DNA from: JAKFDI01 sp044508835
Lineage (GTDB): Bacteria; Pseudomonadota; Gammaproteobacteria; Burkholderiales; Burkholderiaceae_C
Assembly: GCA_044508835.1 (NCBI GenBank)
Contig: JBIQHD010000010.1
Location: 1-64,000 of the forward strand
Direction: 5' to 3'
DNA: 64,000 nucleotides
Under the pieces are notes generated by a model. That model was not told where the DNA came from, searched no databases, and saw nothing but the letters and a program-made list of their open reading frames with translations. Below, piece after piece: positions 25,698-34,407 of this stretch. The position numbers and the translations under genes were made by a program. Position 1 is the stretch's first letter. Each line of letters opens with the position of its first letter.

Positions 25698-26639
25698 ATG
25701 GCCGCGACCCGTGACAAGGTGATCATTTCGTGCGCGGTGACGGGCTCGGTGCACACGCCGGCCATGTCGCCGTACCTGGCGCTCACGCCCGACGAGATCG
25801 CGCAGCAGGCCATCGACGCGGCCGAGGCGGGCGCGGCCATCCTCCACCTGCATGCGCGCGATCCCGGCGACGGGCGGCCCAGCGCGGACCCGAAGGTCTT
25901 CGACCAGTTCGTGCCGCGCATCAAGGCGGCGACCGACGCCGTCATCAACATCACCACGGGCGGCAGCACCCGCATGACGCTGGCCGAGCGCCTGGCCTAT
26001 CCGCTGCAGGCCGCGCCCGAGATGTGCTCGCTCAACATGGGCTCGATGAACTTCTCCATCCACCCGGCGGCGCGCAAGATCCAGCAGTGGCGCCACGACT
26101 GGGAGAAGCCGTACATCGAAGGCATGGAGGACCTCATCTTCCGCAACACCTTCCGCGACATCGCCCACATCCTGAAGGTGCTCGGCGAGGAGCGCGGCAC
26201 GCGCTTCGAGTTCGAGTGCTACGACCTCGGCCATCTCTACAACCTGGCGCATTTCGTCGACGAGGGGCTGATCGAGGGGCCGCTGTTCATCCAGAGCATC
26301 TTCGGCATCCTCGGCGGCATGGGGCCGGACCCGGAGAACCTGGTGGTCATGAGGACCACCGCCGACCGGCTCTTTGGCCGCGACAACTACCGCTTCTCCG
26401 TGCTGGGCGCCGGGCGCCACCAGATGCCGCTGCTGACGATGGGCGCCGTCATGGGTGGCAACGTGCGCGTCGGCCTCGAAGACAGCCTCTACCTCGGCCG
26501 CGGGGAACTCGCGAAGTCGTGCGCGGAGCAGGTGCGCAAGATCCGGCGCATCCTCGAGGAGCTGTCTCTGGAGGTGGCCACGCCCGATGAAGCGCGGACC
26601 ATGCTCGGCCTGAAAGGCCCGGACGCGGTCGCGTTCTGA
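25698..26639 (+). CDS. BKACE (3-keto-5-aminohexanoate cleavage enzyme-like) protein
   Basis: A 313-residue beta-keto acid cleavage enzyme-family TIM barrel. Family members condense a beta-keto acid with acetyl-CoA and split it into acetoacetate plus a new CoA ester. The zinc site is visible (His-x-His in AAILHLHARDPGDGRPS, and RVGLEDSLYLGRG carrying the conserved Glu-Asp). ITTGGSTRMTLAERL and GAGRHQMPLLTMG are family hallmarks. It follows livF by 31 bp in the importer operon, implying that the imported compound or its SDR product is a beta-keto acid. The exact substrate is unknown. Confidence 0.85.
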   Translation: MAATRDKVIISCAVTGSVHTPAMSPYLALTPDEIAQQAIDAAEAGAAILHLHARDPGDGRPSADPKVFDQFVPRIKAATDAVINITTGGSTRMTLAERLAYPLQAAPEMCSLNMGSMNFSIHPAARKIQQWRHDWEKPYIEGMEDLIFRNTFRDIAHILKVLGEERGTRFEFECYDLGHLYNLAHFVDEGLIEGPLFIQSIFGILGGMGPDPENLVVMRTTADRLFGRDNYRFSVLGAGRHQMPLLTMGAVMGGNVRVGLEDSLYLGRGELAKSCAEQVRKIRRILEELSLEVATPDEARTMLGLKGPDAVAF

Positions 26640-26645
26640 GCCGCC

Positions 26646-28304
26646 ATGGGACTCGCTGCCGATACCGCCGTGTCCACCCTGCGTGCGCGACGGTTCGCGC
26701 TGCCGAAGGCGTGGTGGCCTCGTCGTTCGATCGGACGGCGCCTCGCGCTCGGCTTTCTCGGCATGGTGGCGCTGCTGGTATGCGTGGCGGCCGTCAACAC
26801 GTTCGCGCTGCATGCCGCCGATGCCCGCCTGCGGCGCATCGTCGACGTGCACAACGCCAAGGTCGACCTCGCCACGCGCATGCTTGATCAGATCAACGTG
26901 ATGGCCGTGCAGGTGCGCTCCATCACGCTGATGTTCCTCATGAAGAACACGCAGGACGAGTTCGAGGCCTTCGAGGCCGCCCAGGTGAAGTACCTCGAAC
27001 TCGAGCGGACCCTTGCAGCATCGATCGACCAGGGTGATGGCAGCGCCCGCGAGCGCGAACTCATGGCCGCACTGAAGGCGGGCGCCGCGAAGACCTTGCC
27101 GCTGCTGTCGGAGGCGGTCAAGGCCGGACGTGCCGGCGCGCAGCTGAGCGCGGTCACGATCCTCACCGAGCAGGTGCTGCCCAGCGAGACCGCATGGCGA
27201 CAGACGGTCGACGCCATGGTCGAGACCGAGCGCGCGCTCAGCCACCTGGCGTATGTCGACTCGCAGGCCGCGCAGCGGCGGGCGCTCGCCGTCAGCGGGC
27301 TGTTGGTCGTTGCTGGAGTCATCCTCGGCGGCTTGATCGGCTGGCGCATCACCCGAAGCGTGAAGCACCCGATCGAGCAGGCGATCCGCGTGGCCGAGCG
27401 CATTGCCGAGGGCGACCTGAGCGCGAAGATCCACGCGGCCTCGAACGACGAGATCGGCCGCCTGCTGCAGGCATTGGGCGCGATGCAGGGCCGCCTGCAC
27501 GACCTGGTCGGCCGGATCAGGGAGTCGGCAGGGCATCTGGGCATGGCCAGCGCCGAGGTGGCGAGCGGAAACCGCGACCTGAGCCAGCGCACCGAATCCG
27601 CCGCGACCAGCCTGCAGCAGACGGCCGCGTCGATCGAGCAACTGACCGGGACGGTGCGGCACAGCGCAAGGGCGGCCGGCGAGGCGAACGAGCTGGCCTC
27701 GTCGGCGTCTGCAGCGGCGGCGCGCGGCGGCGACGTGGTGGGGCAGGTGGTGTCGACCATGGCCGACATCCACGCCAGTTCCGAGCGCATCGCCGCCATC
27801 ACGGCGGTCATCGACGCCATCGCGTTCCAGACCAACATCCTCGCGCTCAACGCGGCGGTGGAGGCGGCGCGCGCCGGCGAGCAGGGGCGCGGGTTCGCGG
27901 TGGTGGCCGGCGAGGTGCGCAGCCTCGCGCAGCGTTCGGCCGAAGCGGCCCGGGAGATCACGGCCCTCATCGGCGGCTCGGTCGAGAAGGTCGAAGCAGG
28001 TTCGGCGCTGGTTCGAGCTGCGGGCGCCACGATGGAAGAGATCGTGATGAGCGTCGGGCGCGTGACCGACACCGTGCAGGCGATCACGCTGGCGGCGACC
28101 GAGCAGTCCGCGAGCATCGAGCAGGTGCACTCGGCCGTGGTGCACCTGGACGGCATGACGCAGCAGAACTCGGCGCTCGTGGAGCAGTCCGCGGCCGCCG
28201 CCGAAAGCCTGAACCAGCAGGCGCTGCGGCTTGCAGGCCTGGTGTCGAGCTTCCGCCTCACCGAACAGGTCCCGGCCTTGCAAGACGCCGCCGCTGCGGC
28301 GTAG
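26646..28304 (+). CDS. Methyl-accepting chemotaxis protein
   Basis: A 552-residue chemoreceptor. Two membrane helices (about 33-53 and 213-235) flank a ~160-residue periplasmic domain of the Tar-like four-helix type. A HAMP domain follows (RITRSVKHPIEQAIRVAERI), then the signalling domain with the invariant hairpin tip IDAIAFQTNILALNAAVEAA and ARAGEQGRGFAVVAGEVRSL. There is no C-terminal NWETF-type pentapeptide for CheR/CheB tethering. It lies 6 bp after the BKACE gene and 28 bp before a Liv-type binding protein, suggesting chemotaxis toward the operon's own substrate. Confidence 0.9.
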   Translation: MGLAADTAVSTLRARRFALPKAWWPRRSIGRRLALGFLGMVALLVCVAAVNTFALHAADARLRRIVDVHNAKVDLATRMLDQINVMAVQVRSITLMFLMKNTQDEFEAFEAAQVKYLELERTLAASIDQGDGSARERELMAALKAGAAKTLPLLSEAVKAGRAGAQLSAVTILTEQVLPSETAWRQTVDAMVETERALSHLAYVDSQAAQRRALAVSGLLVVAGVILGGLIGWRITRSVKHPIEQAIRVAERIAEGDLSAKIHAASNDEIGRLLQALGAMQGRLHDLVGRIRESAGHLGMASAEVASGNRDLSQRTESAATSLQQTAASIEQLTGTVRHSARAAGEANELASSASAAAARGGDVVGQVVSTMADIHASSERIAAITAVIDAIAFQTNILALNAAVEAARAGEQGRGFAVVAGEVRSLAQRSAEAAREITALIGGSVEKVEAGSALVRAAGATMEEIVMSVGRVTDTVQAITLAATEQSASIEQVHSAVVHLDGMTQQNSALVEQSAAAAESLNQQALRLAGLVSSFRLTEQVPALQDAAAAA

Positions 28305-28332
28305 CGCCCCCGGCGCGACAACGGAGAACGCC

Positions 28333-29613
28333 ATGAGAGTTCGGAAGTTGACTGCCGCCGTCTGCCTCGCCTGGCTGTGCTCGGCGGGCGTGCTTGCCCA
28401 GCAGGACCGCACCATCAAGATCGCGGTCATCGACCCGCTGTCGGGGATGGCGGCCGTCACAGGCCTGAACCAGCTCAAGACGGCCGAGTTCTTCGCCGGC
28501 ATCCTGAACCGCAGCCGCGGGCTGTCGGATCCGAAGTTCGAGGTCATCGGCCTGGACAGCAAGCTCCGGCCCGACGAGGCGGTGGCCAGGCTGCACGACG
28601 CCATCAGGCAGGGCGCGCGCTATGTCACGCAGGGCAACGGCTCGTCGGTTGCGCTGGCCCTGTCCGAAGCGGTCTCGGCGCACAACGCGCGCAACCCCGG
28701 CCAGGAGGTGCTCTACGTCAACCAGGCGGCCATCGACCCGATCCTCACCAACGAGAAGTGCAGCTTCTGGCACTTTCGCGTCGATGCCGACGTCTCGATG
28801 CGCATGCAGGCGATCGCGGCCTTCGTGAACGATGAACCCGCCATCCGCCGCATCTACCTGCTCAATCAGGACTACTCGTTCGGCCGGCAGGTCTCCAAGC
28901 TCGCGAAGGAGGCGATTCATGCCAAGCGTCCGGACGTCGAGATCGTGGGGGACGAGTTCATTGCGCTATCGCGCATCCGCGATTTCGCGCCGCATGTCGA
29001 GCGCATCAAGGCATCGGGCGCTGACACGGTCATCACGGGGAACTGGGGCACCGACCTGAGCCTGTTGGCGAAGGCTTCGGTCGAGCAGGGCTACCGGGGC
29101 CGGTTCATCACGTTCTACGGCGACCGTGCCGGCACCCCGGAAGCCTTTGGCGCTTCAGGCGTCGGGCGGGTCTACGTCGTCGCTGCCACGCACGTCAACA
29201 TGGGTGGCATGGCCAGCCTGCTGTCGCTGCGTTTTCGCCAGCAGTACCAGGAAGACCTGCAGTCCTTCCATGTGGTCTACAGCCTGATGCTGATCAGCGA
29301 AGGGATCAGGAAGGCGAGGTCGACCGATCCGGTCAAGGTGGCGGCGGCCATGGAGGGGCTGAGCTTTCAGGGGTTCAGCGGCCAGATGACCATGCGCGCG
29401 CAGGATCACCAGATGCAGCAGCCGATGTTTCTGCTGGCGATGGGCAAGACAGGCGCGGAGTACTTCTTCGGCCTGGAGAACACCGAGTACACCCTCATTC
29501 CGGAGAAGCGCTACGAGGCGGCCGTGGCGAGCACGGCCAGCACCTGCCGCATGACGCGGCCGGCGCAGGCGCCGGTTGCCGGCGCGGCACCGGCGACATT
29601 GAGCCGGCGCTGA
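28333..29613 (+). CDS. Second Liv-type substrate-binding protein, chemoreceptor-linked
   Basis: A 426-residue periplasmic binding protein with signal MRVRKLTAAVCLAWLCSAGV. It is paralogous to the protein at 20629: compare IKIAVIDPLSGMAAVTGLNQ, CSFWHFRVDADVS, LNQDYSFGRQVS, ITGNWGTDLSLLAKA and the terminal CRMTRP with CKMVRP. No second permease set follows. Its place directly after a chemoreceptor gene suggests that it may present ligand to the receptor, or widen the importer's ligand range. An 11-bp tandem repeat covers its 3' end. Confidence 0.85.
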   Translation: MRVRKLTAAVCLAWLCSAGVLAQQDRTIKIAVIDPLSGMAAVTGLNQLKTAEFFAGILNRSRGLSDPKFEVIGLDSKLRPDEAVARLHDAIRQGARYVTQGNGSSVALALSEAVSAHNARNPGQEVLYVNQAAIDPILTNEKCSFWHFRVDADVSMRMQAIAAFVNDEPAIRRIYLLNQDYSFGRQVSKLAKEAIHAKRPDVEIVGDEFIALSRIRDFAPHVERIKASGADTVITGNWGTDLSLLAKASVEQGYRGRFITFYGDRAGTPEAFGASGVGRVYVVAATHVNMGGMASLLSLRFRQQYQEDLQSFHVVYSLMLISEGIRKARSTDPVKVAAAMEGLSFQGFSGQMTMRAQDHQMQQPMFLLAMGKTGAEYFFGLENTEYTLIPEKRYEAAVASTASTCRMTRPAQAPVAGAAPATLSRR

Positions 29614-29648
29614 ATCGACACTGAGCCGACACCGAGCCGACACCGAGC
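29594..29648 (+). repeat. 11-bp tandem repeat across the end of the binding-protein gene
   Basis: Five contiguous 11-bp units: CGACATTGAGC (29594), a degenerate unit (29605), CGACACTGAGC (29616), then CGACACCGAGC twice (29627, 29638). The array crosses the TGA stop at 29611-29613. Coding effect is limited to the last few residues. Confidence 0.85.
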
Positions 29649-29690
29649 GGCCCCGCCTTCCTCGCGGGAATATCGCCCGCACTGGCAACA

Positions 29691-29714
29691 GCCCCGCGCA
29701 TGAACGCGCGGGGC
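29691..29714. terminator. Stem-loop between convergent operons, possible terminator
   Basis: A 9-bp stem GCCCCGCGC / GCGCGGGGC with loop ATGAAC lies between the binding-protein gene and the convergent esterase gene. There is no downstream T-run on either strand, so it may be only a 3'-end-protecting hairpin; its position between convergent genes supports a termination role. Confidence 0.4.
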
Positions 29715-29721
29715 GGCTCCA

Positions 29722-31506
29722 TCACTGCACCGAGATCGCCTTGGCCGCCGGCGTCGCGTCGAAGCGCAGCACCGCCGGCCACTCCGGCCACGTGACGCCC
29801 AGGGACGGGTCGTTCGGATCACCCGTCAGCGCGAAGGCGCCGATGCTGCGCATCATCGCGTCCGACAGTGCCAGCCGGCCCGGCGCATTGGCGTCGCTGT
29901 TCACGAAGTTGGAAAACAGCGAAGGCCCGAAATTGCCGAACAGGAACGGCAGGTCGAAGGCATGCGCGGCGCCGAACACTTCGTTGAACGGCGCGGGCTC
30001 CTCGTCCCAGTCGAAGCGGTAGGCCCAGATCTTCTGCCCCGCGTTCGTCTGCAGCGCCGCCAGCACGCTGTCGCGGTTGGGAATGAACCAGTGCTGGTTG
30101 ATGTAGTCCGTCGTGGCATTGAAGCCGGGGTAGGGCGCCGTGGTCGGCAGGAACTGCGCAGGGATCCAGTCGGCCACCGTCATCGCCGGTGCGGCGTCCG
30201 GGTCGTAGCTGAACGCGGTGGCGAACACCACCGGGTCGGTCAGCGCCGGGTTGCGGCCGGGCGCGAGGCCGAGCCAGGGGAAGGTCAGGGCCGGGAACAG
30301 CTTGATCTCGTCGCGCGTGTTGCCGGCGAGCACCGGCACCTTCAGGTAGCGGCCGGCCTTGATCTCGGTGGTCGGGTTAAGCGGCAGCACCACGCCGTCG
30401 GGGATGGGATTGGCGCCGCCTTGCCCGGCCGGCGCGAGCCGGGTCACCACCGTGGTCAGCAGTTCATCGGCGCTCTTGCCGCGCAGGTAGTCGGCGATCT
30501 GGCTCGCGCTGCGCGTGGCGATGTAGGCCGCGGCCGCGGTGGTGTCGGCCACCGTGCCGTCGGCGACGAGCAGATGGGCCAGCAGCGCATTGGCGCGGGT
30601 CTGCCAGACCGACTGGTCCTCCAGCGACTGGACGAACCAGTTCTGTCCGCCGGTCTGCGCCGCCAGGGCCGGCGGCACGTCGACGTCGCGTGCGATGCCG
30701 CCGCTGATGGGCACCAGGCGGTGCACCAGCGCAGGCTCGGCGTCGACGACCAGCGGCATGGTCATCAGCGCCCAGACGTTCACCGCGCCGGCCGACTGCC
30801 CCATCAAGGTCACGTTGCCGGGGTCGCCGCCGAAGGCCGCGATGTTGCGGTTGACGAACTGCAGCGACTTGACGAGGTCGAGCAGCGCGAAGTTGCCCGA
30901 GTCGTCCAGCGCATCGCCGGTCTTGAGCTGCGGCGAGTTGAGGAAGCCCAGCACGCCCAGCCGGTAGTTGACGGTGACGACGACGGCGTTGGCCGTGCGT
31001 GCCAGCGCGGCGCCGTCGTACACCGGGTCGGCGGTGTAGCCGGTGATGTTGCTGCCGCCGTGCACGAAGACGATCACCGGCAGCGCCTGCTCGGTGCTCG
31101 CCGGCCGCCAGACGTTGAGGTAGAGGCAGTCCTCGTCGCCCACCGGCTGGCCGAAGCTCGTGCCGATGGTCTCGTCGTAGCGGTTGTTGAGGCCGGGGCC
31201 GTAGATGCGGCCCGCCGAGGCGCAGGCGTTGCCGAACTGCTGCGTGGTCTTCGGGCTCGTCCAGGGCTCGAGGTCGGCTGGGGCCTTCCAGCGCAGTGCG
31301 CCCACCGGCGCCTGGGCATAGGGGATGCCCTTCCAGGCGTAGGTGCCGCTGCTGGCCGAATCGTCACTGCCGATCACCACGCCGAGCGTGGTGGCGCGCT
31401 GGGTCGGCGGCGCCGGCGGCGCGTCGTCGCTTCCGCCGCCGCAGGCGGCAAGGGCGAGGGCGGCCAGTGCGATGCACGTGGCGCCCCGGGGAGTGGGTCG
31501 AGCCAT
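29722..31506 (-). CDS. Type-B carboxylesterase, lipoprotein (paralogue 1)
   Basis: A 594-residue alpha/beta-hydrolase of the carboxylesterase/cholinesterase type. Lipobox LAAC (Cys22) predicts a lipid-anchored exported enzyme. The oxyanion-hole motif VFVHGGSN, nucleophile elbow GQSAG (Ser238), acidic residue region GNTRDEIKLF and His region FGAAHAFDLPFLFGNF are all present. ATG 31506 gives the lipoprotein signal; the longer frame adds 75 unrelated residues. It follows its paralogue by 136 bp. Ester substrate unknown. Confidence 0.85.
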   Translation of the reverse strand: MARPTPRGATCIALAALALAACGGGSDDAPPAPPTQRATTLGVVIGSDDSASSGTYAWKGIPYAQAPVGALRWKAPADLEPWTSPKTTQQFGNACASAGRIYGPGLNNRYDETIGTSFGQPVGDEDCLYLNVWRPASTEQALPVIVFVHGGSNITGYTADPVYDGAALARTANAVVVTVNYRLGVLGFLNSPQLKTGDALDDSGNFALLDLVKSLQFVNRNIAAFGGDPGNVTLMGQSAGAVNVWALMTMPLVVDAEPALVHRLVPISGGIARDVDVPPALAAQTGGQNWFVQSLEDQSVWQTRANALLAHLLVADGTVADTTAAAAYIATRSASQIADYLRGKSADELLTTVVTRLAPAGQGGANPIPDGVVLPLNPTTEIKAGRYLKVPVLAGNTRDEIKLFPALTFPWLGLAPGRNPALTDPVVFATAFSYDPDAAPAMTVADWIPAQFLPTTAPYPGFNATTDYINQHWFIPNRDSVLAALQTNAGQKIWAYRFDWDEEPAPFNEVFGAAHAFDLPFLFGNFGPSLFSNFVNSDANAPGRLALSDAMMRSIGAFALTGDPNDPSLGVTWPEWPAVLRFDATPAAKAISVQ

Positions 31507-31642
31507 GATGTCTCCGTCTTCGTGGTGGTTGAAGCGGGATAGTCTTGGCTCGACGCCTGCCGCCTTCAATGTGCGGCGGGCATACCGTTCACCGGCCGGT
31601 GGTGTGCGTGGCCGCCACCACCGGCAAGGCCGGCGACCTACG

Positions 31643-33391
31643 TTATTGCGACGAGATCCGCGCGGCCTCCGGGCCCGCATCGAACACGAGGCTGGCTGGC
31701 CAGGGCTTCCAGGCGGTGCCCAGCGCCGCATCGTTCGGGTCGCCTTCGCGTGCGAACGCGCCCAGGCTCTTCATCATCGCCTGCGACAGCGCCAGCCGGC
31801 CCGGGCGGTTGGCCTTGGTGAACGAGAAGTTGGCGTAGAGCGACGGCCCGAAGTTGCCGAAGACGAAGGGCAGGTCGAAGGCGTGCGCCGCGCCATAGAC
31901 CACATCGAAGGGCGGCGGCAGCTCGTCCCAGTCGAAGCGGTAGTGCCACACCGCTGCCTGCTGCGACTTCAGCGCGTTCAGCATGTCGTCGCGGATGGCG
32001 CCGAACCAGATGCTGCCCAGCTTGTCGGCGCGCGCGTTGAAGCCGGTGCCCGGCGCATCGACCGGCAGGTAGCGGGCCGGGATCCATTGCTCGACGGTGC
32101 TGGCCGGCGCCGCCTCGGGGTCGTAGCGGAAGGCCATGTCGAACACCGCCGCGTCGCCGAGCAGGCGGCCGCTCGCGCCGCCGAGGTCGGGGCGTATCGC
32201 GAAGAGCTGAGGGAACAGCTTGGTCTCGTCGCGCGTGTTGCCCGCGAGCACCGGCACCTTCAGGTACTGGCCGGCGCGCACGCCGCGGATCGGGTCGGTG
32301 GCGACCACCCAGCCATCGGGAATCGGGTTCGAGCCGGACATGCGCCGCGGCGCCAGGCGGGTGTGAACGGTGGCGAGCACCGTCTCGGCAGGTTGGGCGC
32401 GCAGGTAGTCCGCTAGTTGCTGCGGCGTGCGCGTGGCGATGAAGGCGGTGGCGCCCGCCTCGTCCTTGGCCGTGCCGTCGGCGATGAGCGATTCGGCCAG
32501 CAAGGCGTTGCCGCGCGCTTCCCAGACCTTCTTCGGCAGCACGCCGGGGATCGAGCCCGGCGGCAGCGTGGCGGCGGTGGACAGCCCGCCGCTCAGCGCG
32601 ATGAGGCGGTGGAAGAGCGGCGCCGGCCGTGCCGCGACCATGGGCGAGGTCATCAGCGCGTACACGTTGACCGCGCCCGCCGATTCGCCCATCAGCGTCA
32701 CGCGCTTCGGATCGCCGCCGAAGCTCGCGATGTTGGCCTGCACGAACTCCAGCGCCTTCGCGATGTCGAGCAGCGCGAAGTTGCCCGAGTCGCCTTGCTT
32801 GTCGCCCGTCTTCAGCGCCGCGAGGTCGAGGAAGCCGAAGACGCCCAGGCGGTAGTTGACCGAGACGACGACCGCATCGGCCGTCTTTGCGAGCGTGGCC
32901 CCGTCGTACACCGGGTCGGCGGTGTAGCCGGTGATGTTGCTGCCGCCGTGCACCCACACGATCACCGGGCGGGGCGAAGCCGAAGCCGTGGCCGGCGCCC
33001 AGATGTTGAGGTACAGGCAGTCTTCCGACCCCAGCGGCTTGCCGAGCGTCGTGCCGATGGTGGCGTCGTAGCGGTTGTTCAGCCCCGGCCCGTACAGCCG
33101 GCCGGTCTGCTTGCAGGCGCTGGCGAACTCTGTGGCCGGCCGCACCGTGGCCCAGGGCCGCGGATCGGCCGGCGCCTTCCAGCGCAACTCGCCGACGGGC
33201 GGTGCGGCGAAGGGCACGCCCTTCCAGCTGTCGACGCGGTTCGCTGCGTCGTGCGCGCCCGCGACGGGGCCGAAGCCCGTCTGGCGCAGGGTGTTGGAGG
33301 CGCCTTGCGGCGCGTGGGAGCAGGCCTGCATCAGCACGATGCAGGCCGCGAGGCCGACACGAACGGCGGCCGAGCGTGCGAGTGTCGCCAT
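31643..33391 (-). CDS. Type-B carboxylesterase, probable lipoprotein (paralogue 2)
   Basis: A 582-residue carboxylesterase closely similar to the adjacent gene (shared blocks RLYGPGLNNRYDATIGTTLG, VHGGSNITGYTADPVYDGA and GNFALLDI). The nucleophile elbow here is the more common GESAG (Ser237), with GNTRDETKLF and GAAHAFDLPFVFGNF completing the triad. Probable lipobox MQAC (Cys24). It lies 7 bp downstream of a Bug gene, so ester cleavage in the envelope may feed the released acid to that binding protein. The pair probably arose by tandem duplication. Confidence 0.85.
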   Translation of the reverse strand: MATLARSAAVRVGLAACIVLMQACSHAPQGASNTLRQTGFGPVAGAHDAANRVDSWKGVPFAAPPVGELRWKAPADPRPWATVRPATEFASACKQTGRLYGPGLNNRYDATIGTTLGKPLGSEDCLYLNIWAPATASASPRPVIVWVHGGSNITGYTADPVYDGATLAKTADAVVVSVNYRLGVFGFLDLAALKTGDKQGDSGNFALLDIAKALEFVQANIASFGGDPKRVTLMGESAGAVNVYALMTSPMVAARPAPLFHRLIALSGGLSTAATLPPGSIPGVLPKKVWEARGNALLAESLIADGTAKDEAGATAFIATRTPQQLADYLRAQPAETVLATVHTRLAPRRMSGSNPIPDGWVVATDPIRGVRAGQYLKVPVLAGNTRDETKLFPQLFAIRPDLGGASGRLLGDAAVFDMAFRYDPEAAPASTVEQWIPARYLPVDAPGTGFNARADKLGSIWFGAIRDDMLNALKSQQAAVWHYRFDWDELPPPFDVVYGAAHAFDLPFVFGNFGPSLYANFSFTKANRPGRLALSQAMMKSLGAFAREGDPNDAALGTAWKPWPASLVFDAGPEAARISSQ

Positions 33392-33398
33392 GGCCGCA

Positions 33399-34373
33399 TC
33401 AACCCACGGTGATGTTCGCGGAGCGGATCACCTTCGCCCACTTCTTCGATTCGGCATCGATGAAGGCGGCGAACTGCGCCGGCGTGCCGCCGCGCGGCTG
33501 CAGGCCCACGGCCTCGGTCTTCTGGCGCACCTCGGCGTCCGCCAGGGCCGCGTTGGCGACCGTGTTCATGCGCTCGATCACGGCCGCCGGCGTGCCGGTG
33601 GGCGCGACGATGCCGTACCAGCCATAGCCCACCACGTCGGGGAAGCCCTGTTCCCGGAACGTGCGCGCCTCGGGGTAGACGGGGGTGCGTTCCTCCGTCG
33701 CCACGGCGAGCACGCGCAGCTTGCCCGCCTTGATGTGCGGCATGGCGGTGGCGATCGACGTGAGCGTCGCGTCGATGCGCCCGGCCAGCAGTTCCACATA
33801 GGCGCTGGCGTCGCCGCGGTAGTGGATGTTCAGGCCCTTGACCTTGGACGAGATGAACAGCAGCTCGGCCGTCAGGTGCGGCGCCGAGGCGGCCCCGGGC
33901 GAGCCGAAGGTCAGGCCGTTGGCCTGGGCACGGCCGTACTTCAGCAGGTCGTCCAGCGTCTTGTGCGGCGAGTCGGCATTGACGATCAGGAACAGCGGCG
34001 CGATGGCCGTGCTGACGATGGGCGCGAAGTCCTTGTGCACGTCGTAGGGCAGCTTGGGGTACAGCGCCTCGCCGATCGCGATGGGCGCGGCCGCGTGCAG
34101 CAGCACGCTGCCGTCCGCCGGCGCATGCGCGACGAGTTCGTTGGCGATGCGGGTCCCCGCGCCGACCTTGTTCTCGACGACGAAGGGCTGGCCGAGCTTG
34201 TCCTCGAAGTACTTGCCGAGAATGCGCGTGAGGATGTCGCTGGCGCCGCCGGCGCCGTAGGGCGAGATCAGGCGCACCGGGCCGGTGGGCCAGGACTGGG
34301 CGAAGGCGGGCAGGCAGGACGAACCGAGCGCGGCAGCGGCGGCGCCCAGCAGGTGGCGGCGGGTGAAGGTCAT
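33399..34373 (-). CDS. Bug/TctC-family periplasmic solute-binding protein
   Basis: A 324-residue Bug protein with signal RRHLLGAAAAALGSSCLPAF, then the family opening VRLISPYGAGGASDILTRIL, VENKVGAGTRIANELV and YRGDASAYVELLAGRIDATL. No tctAB genes nearby. It sits between DUF1254 and the two esterases in a five-gene operon and probably recognises the acid freed by them. ATG 34373 matches the signal peptide; the longer frame adds 21 unrelated residues. Confidence 0.85.
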   Translation of the reverse strand: MTFTRRHLLGAAAAALGSSCLPAFAQSWPTGPVRLISPYGAGGASDILTRILGKYFEDKLGQPFVVENKVGAGTRIANELVAHAPADGSVLLHAAAPIAIGEALYPKLPYDVHKDFAPIVSTAIAPLFLIVNADSPHKTLDDLLKYGRAQANGLTFGSPGAASAPHLTAELLFISSKVKGLNIHYRGDASAYVELLAGRIDATLTSIATAMPHIKAGKLRVLAVATEERTPVYPEARTFREQGFPDVVGYGWYGIVAPTGTPAAVIERMNTVANAALADAEVRQKTEAVGLQPRGGTPAQFAAFIDAESKKWAKVIRSANITVG

Positions 34374-34407
34374 GTCGAAGTCTCCTTGTTGTGGTGGTGG
34401 CGTTGGG

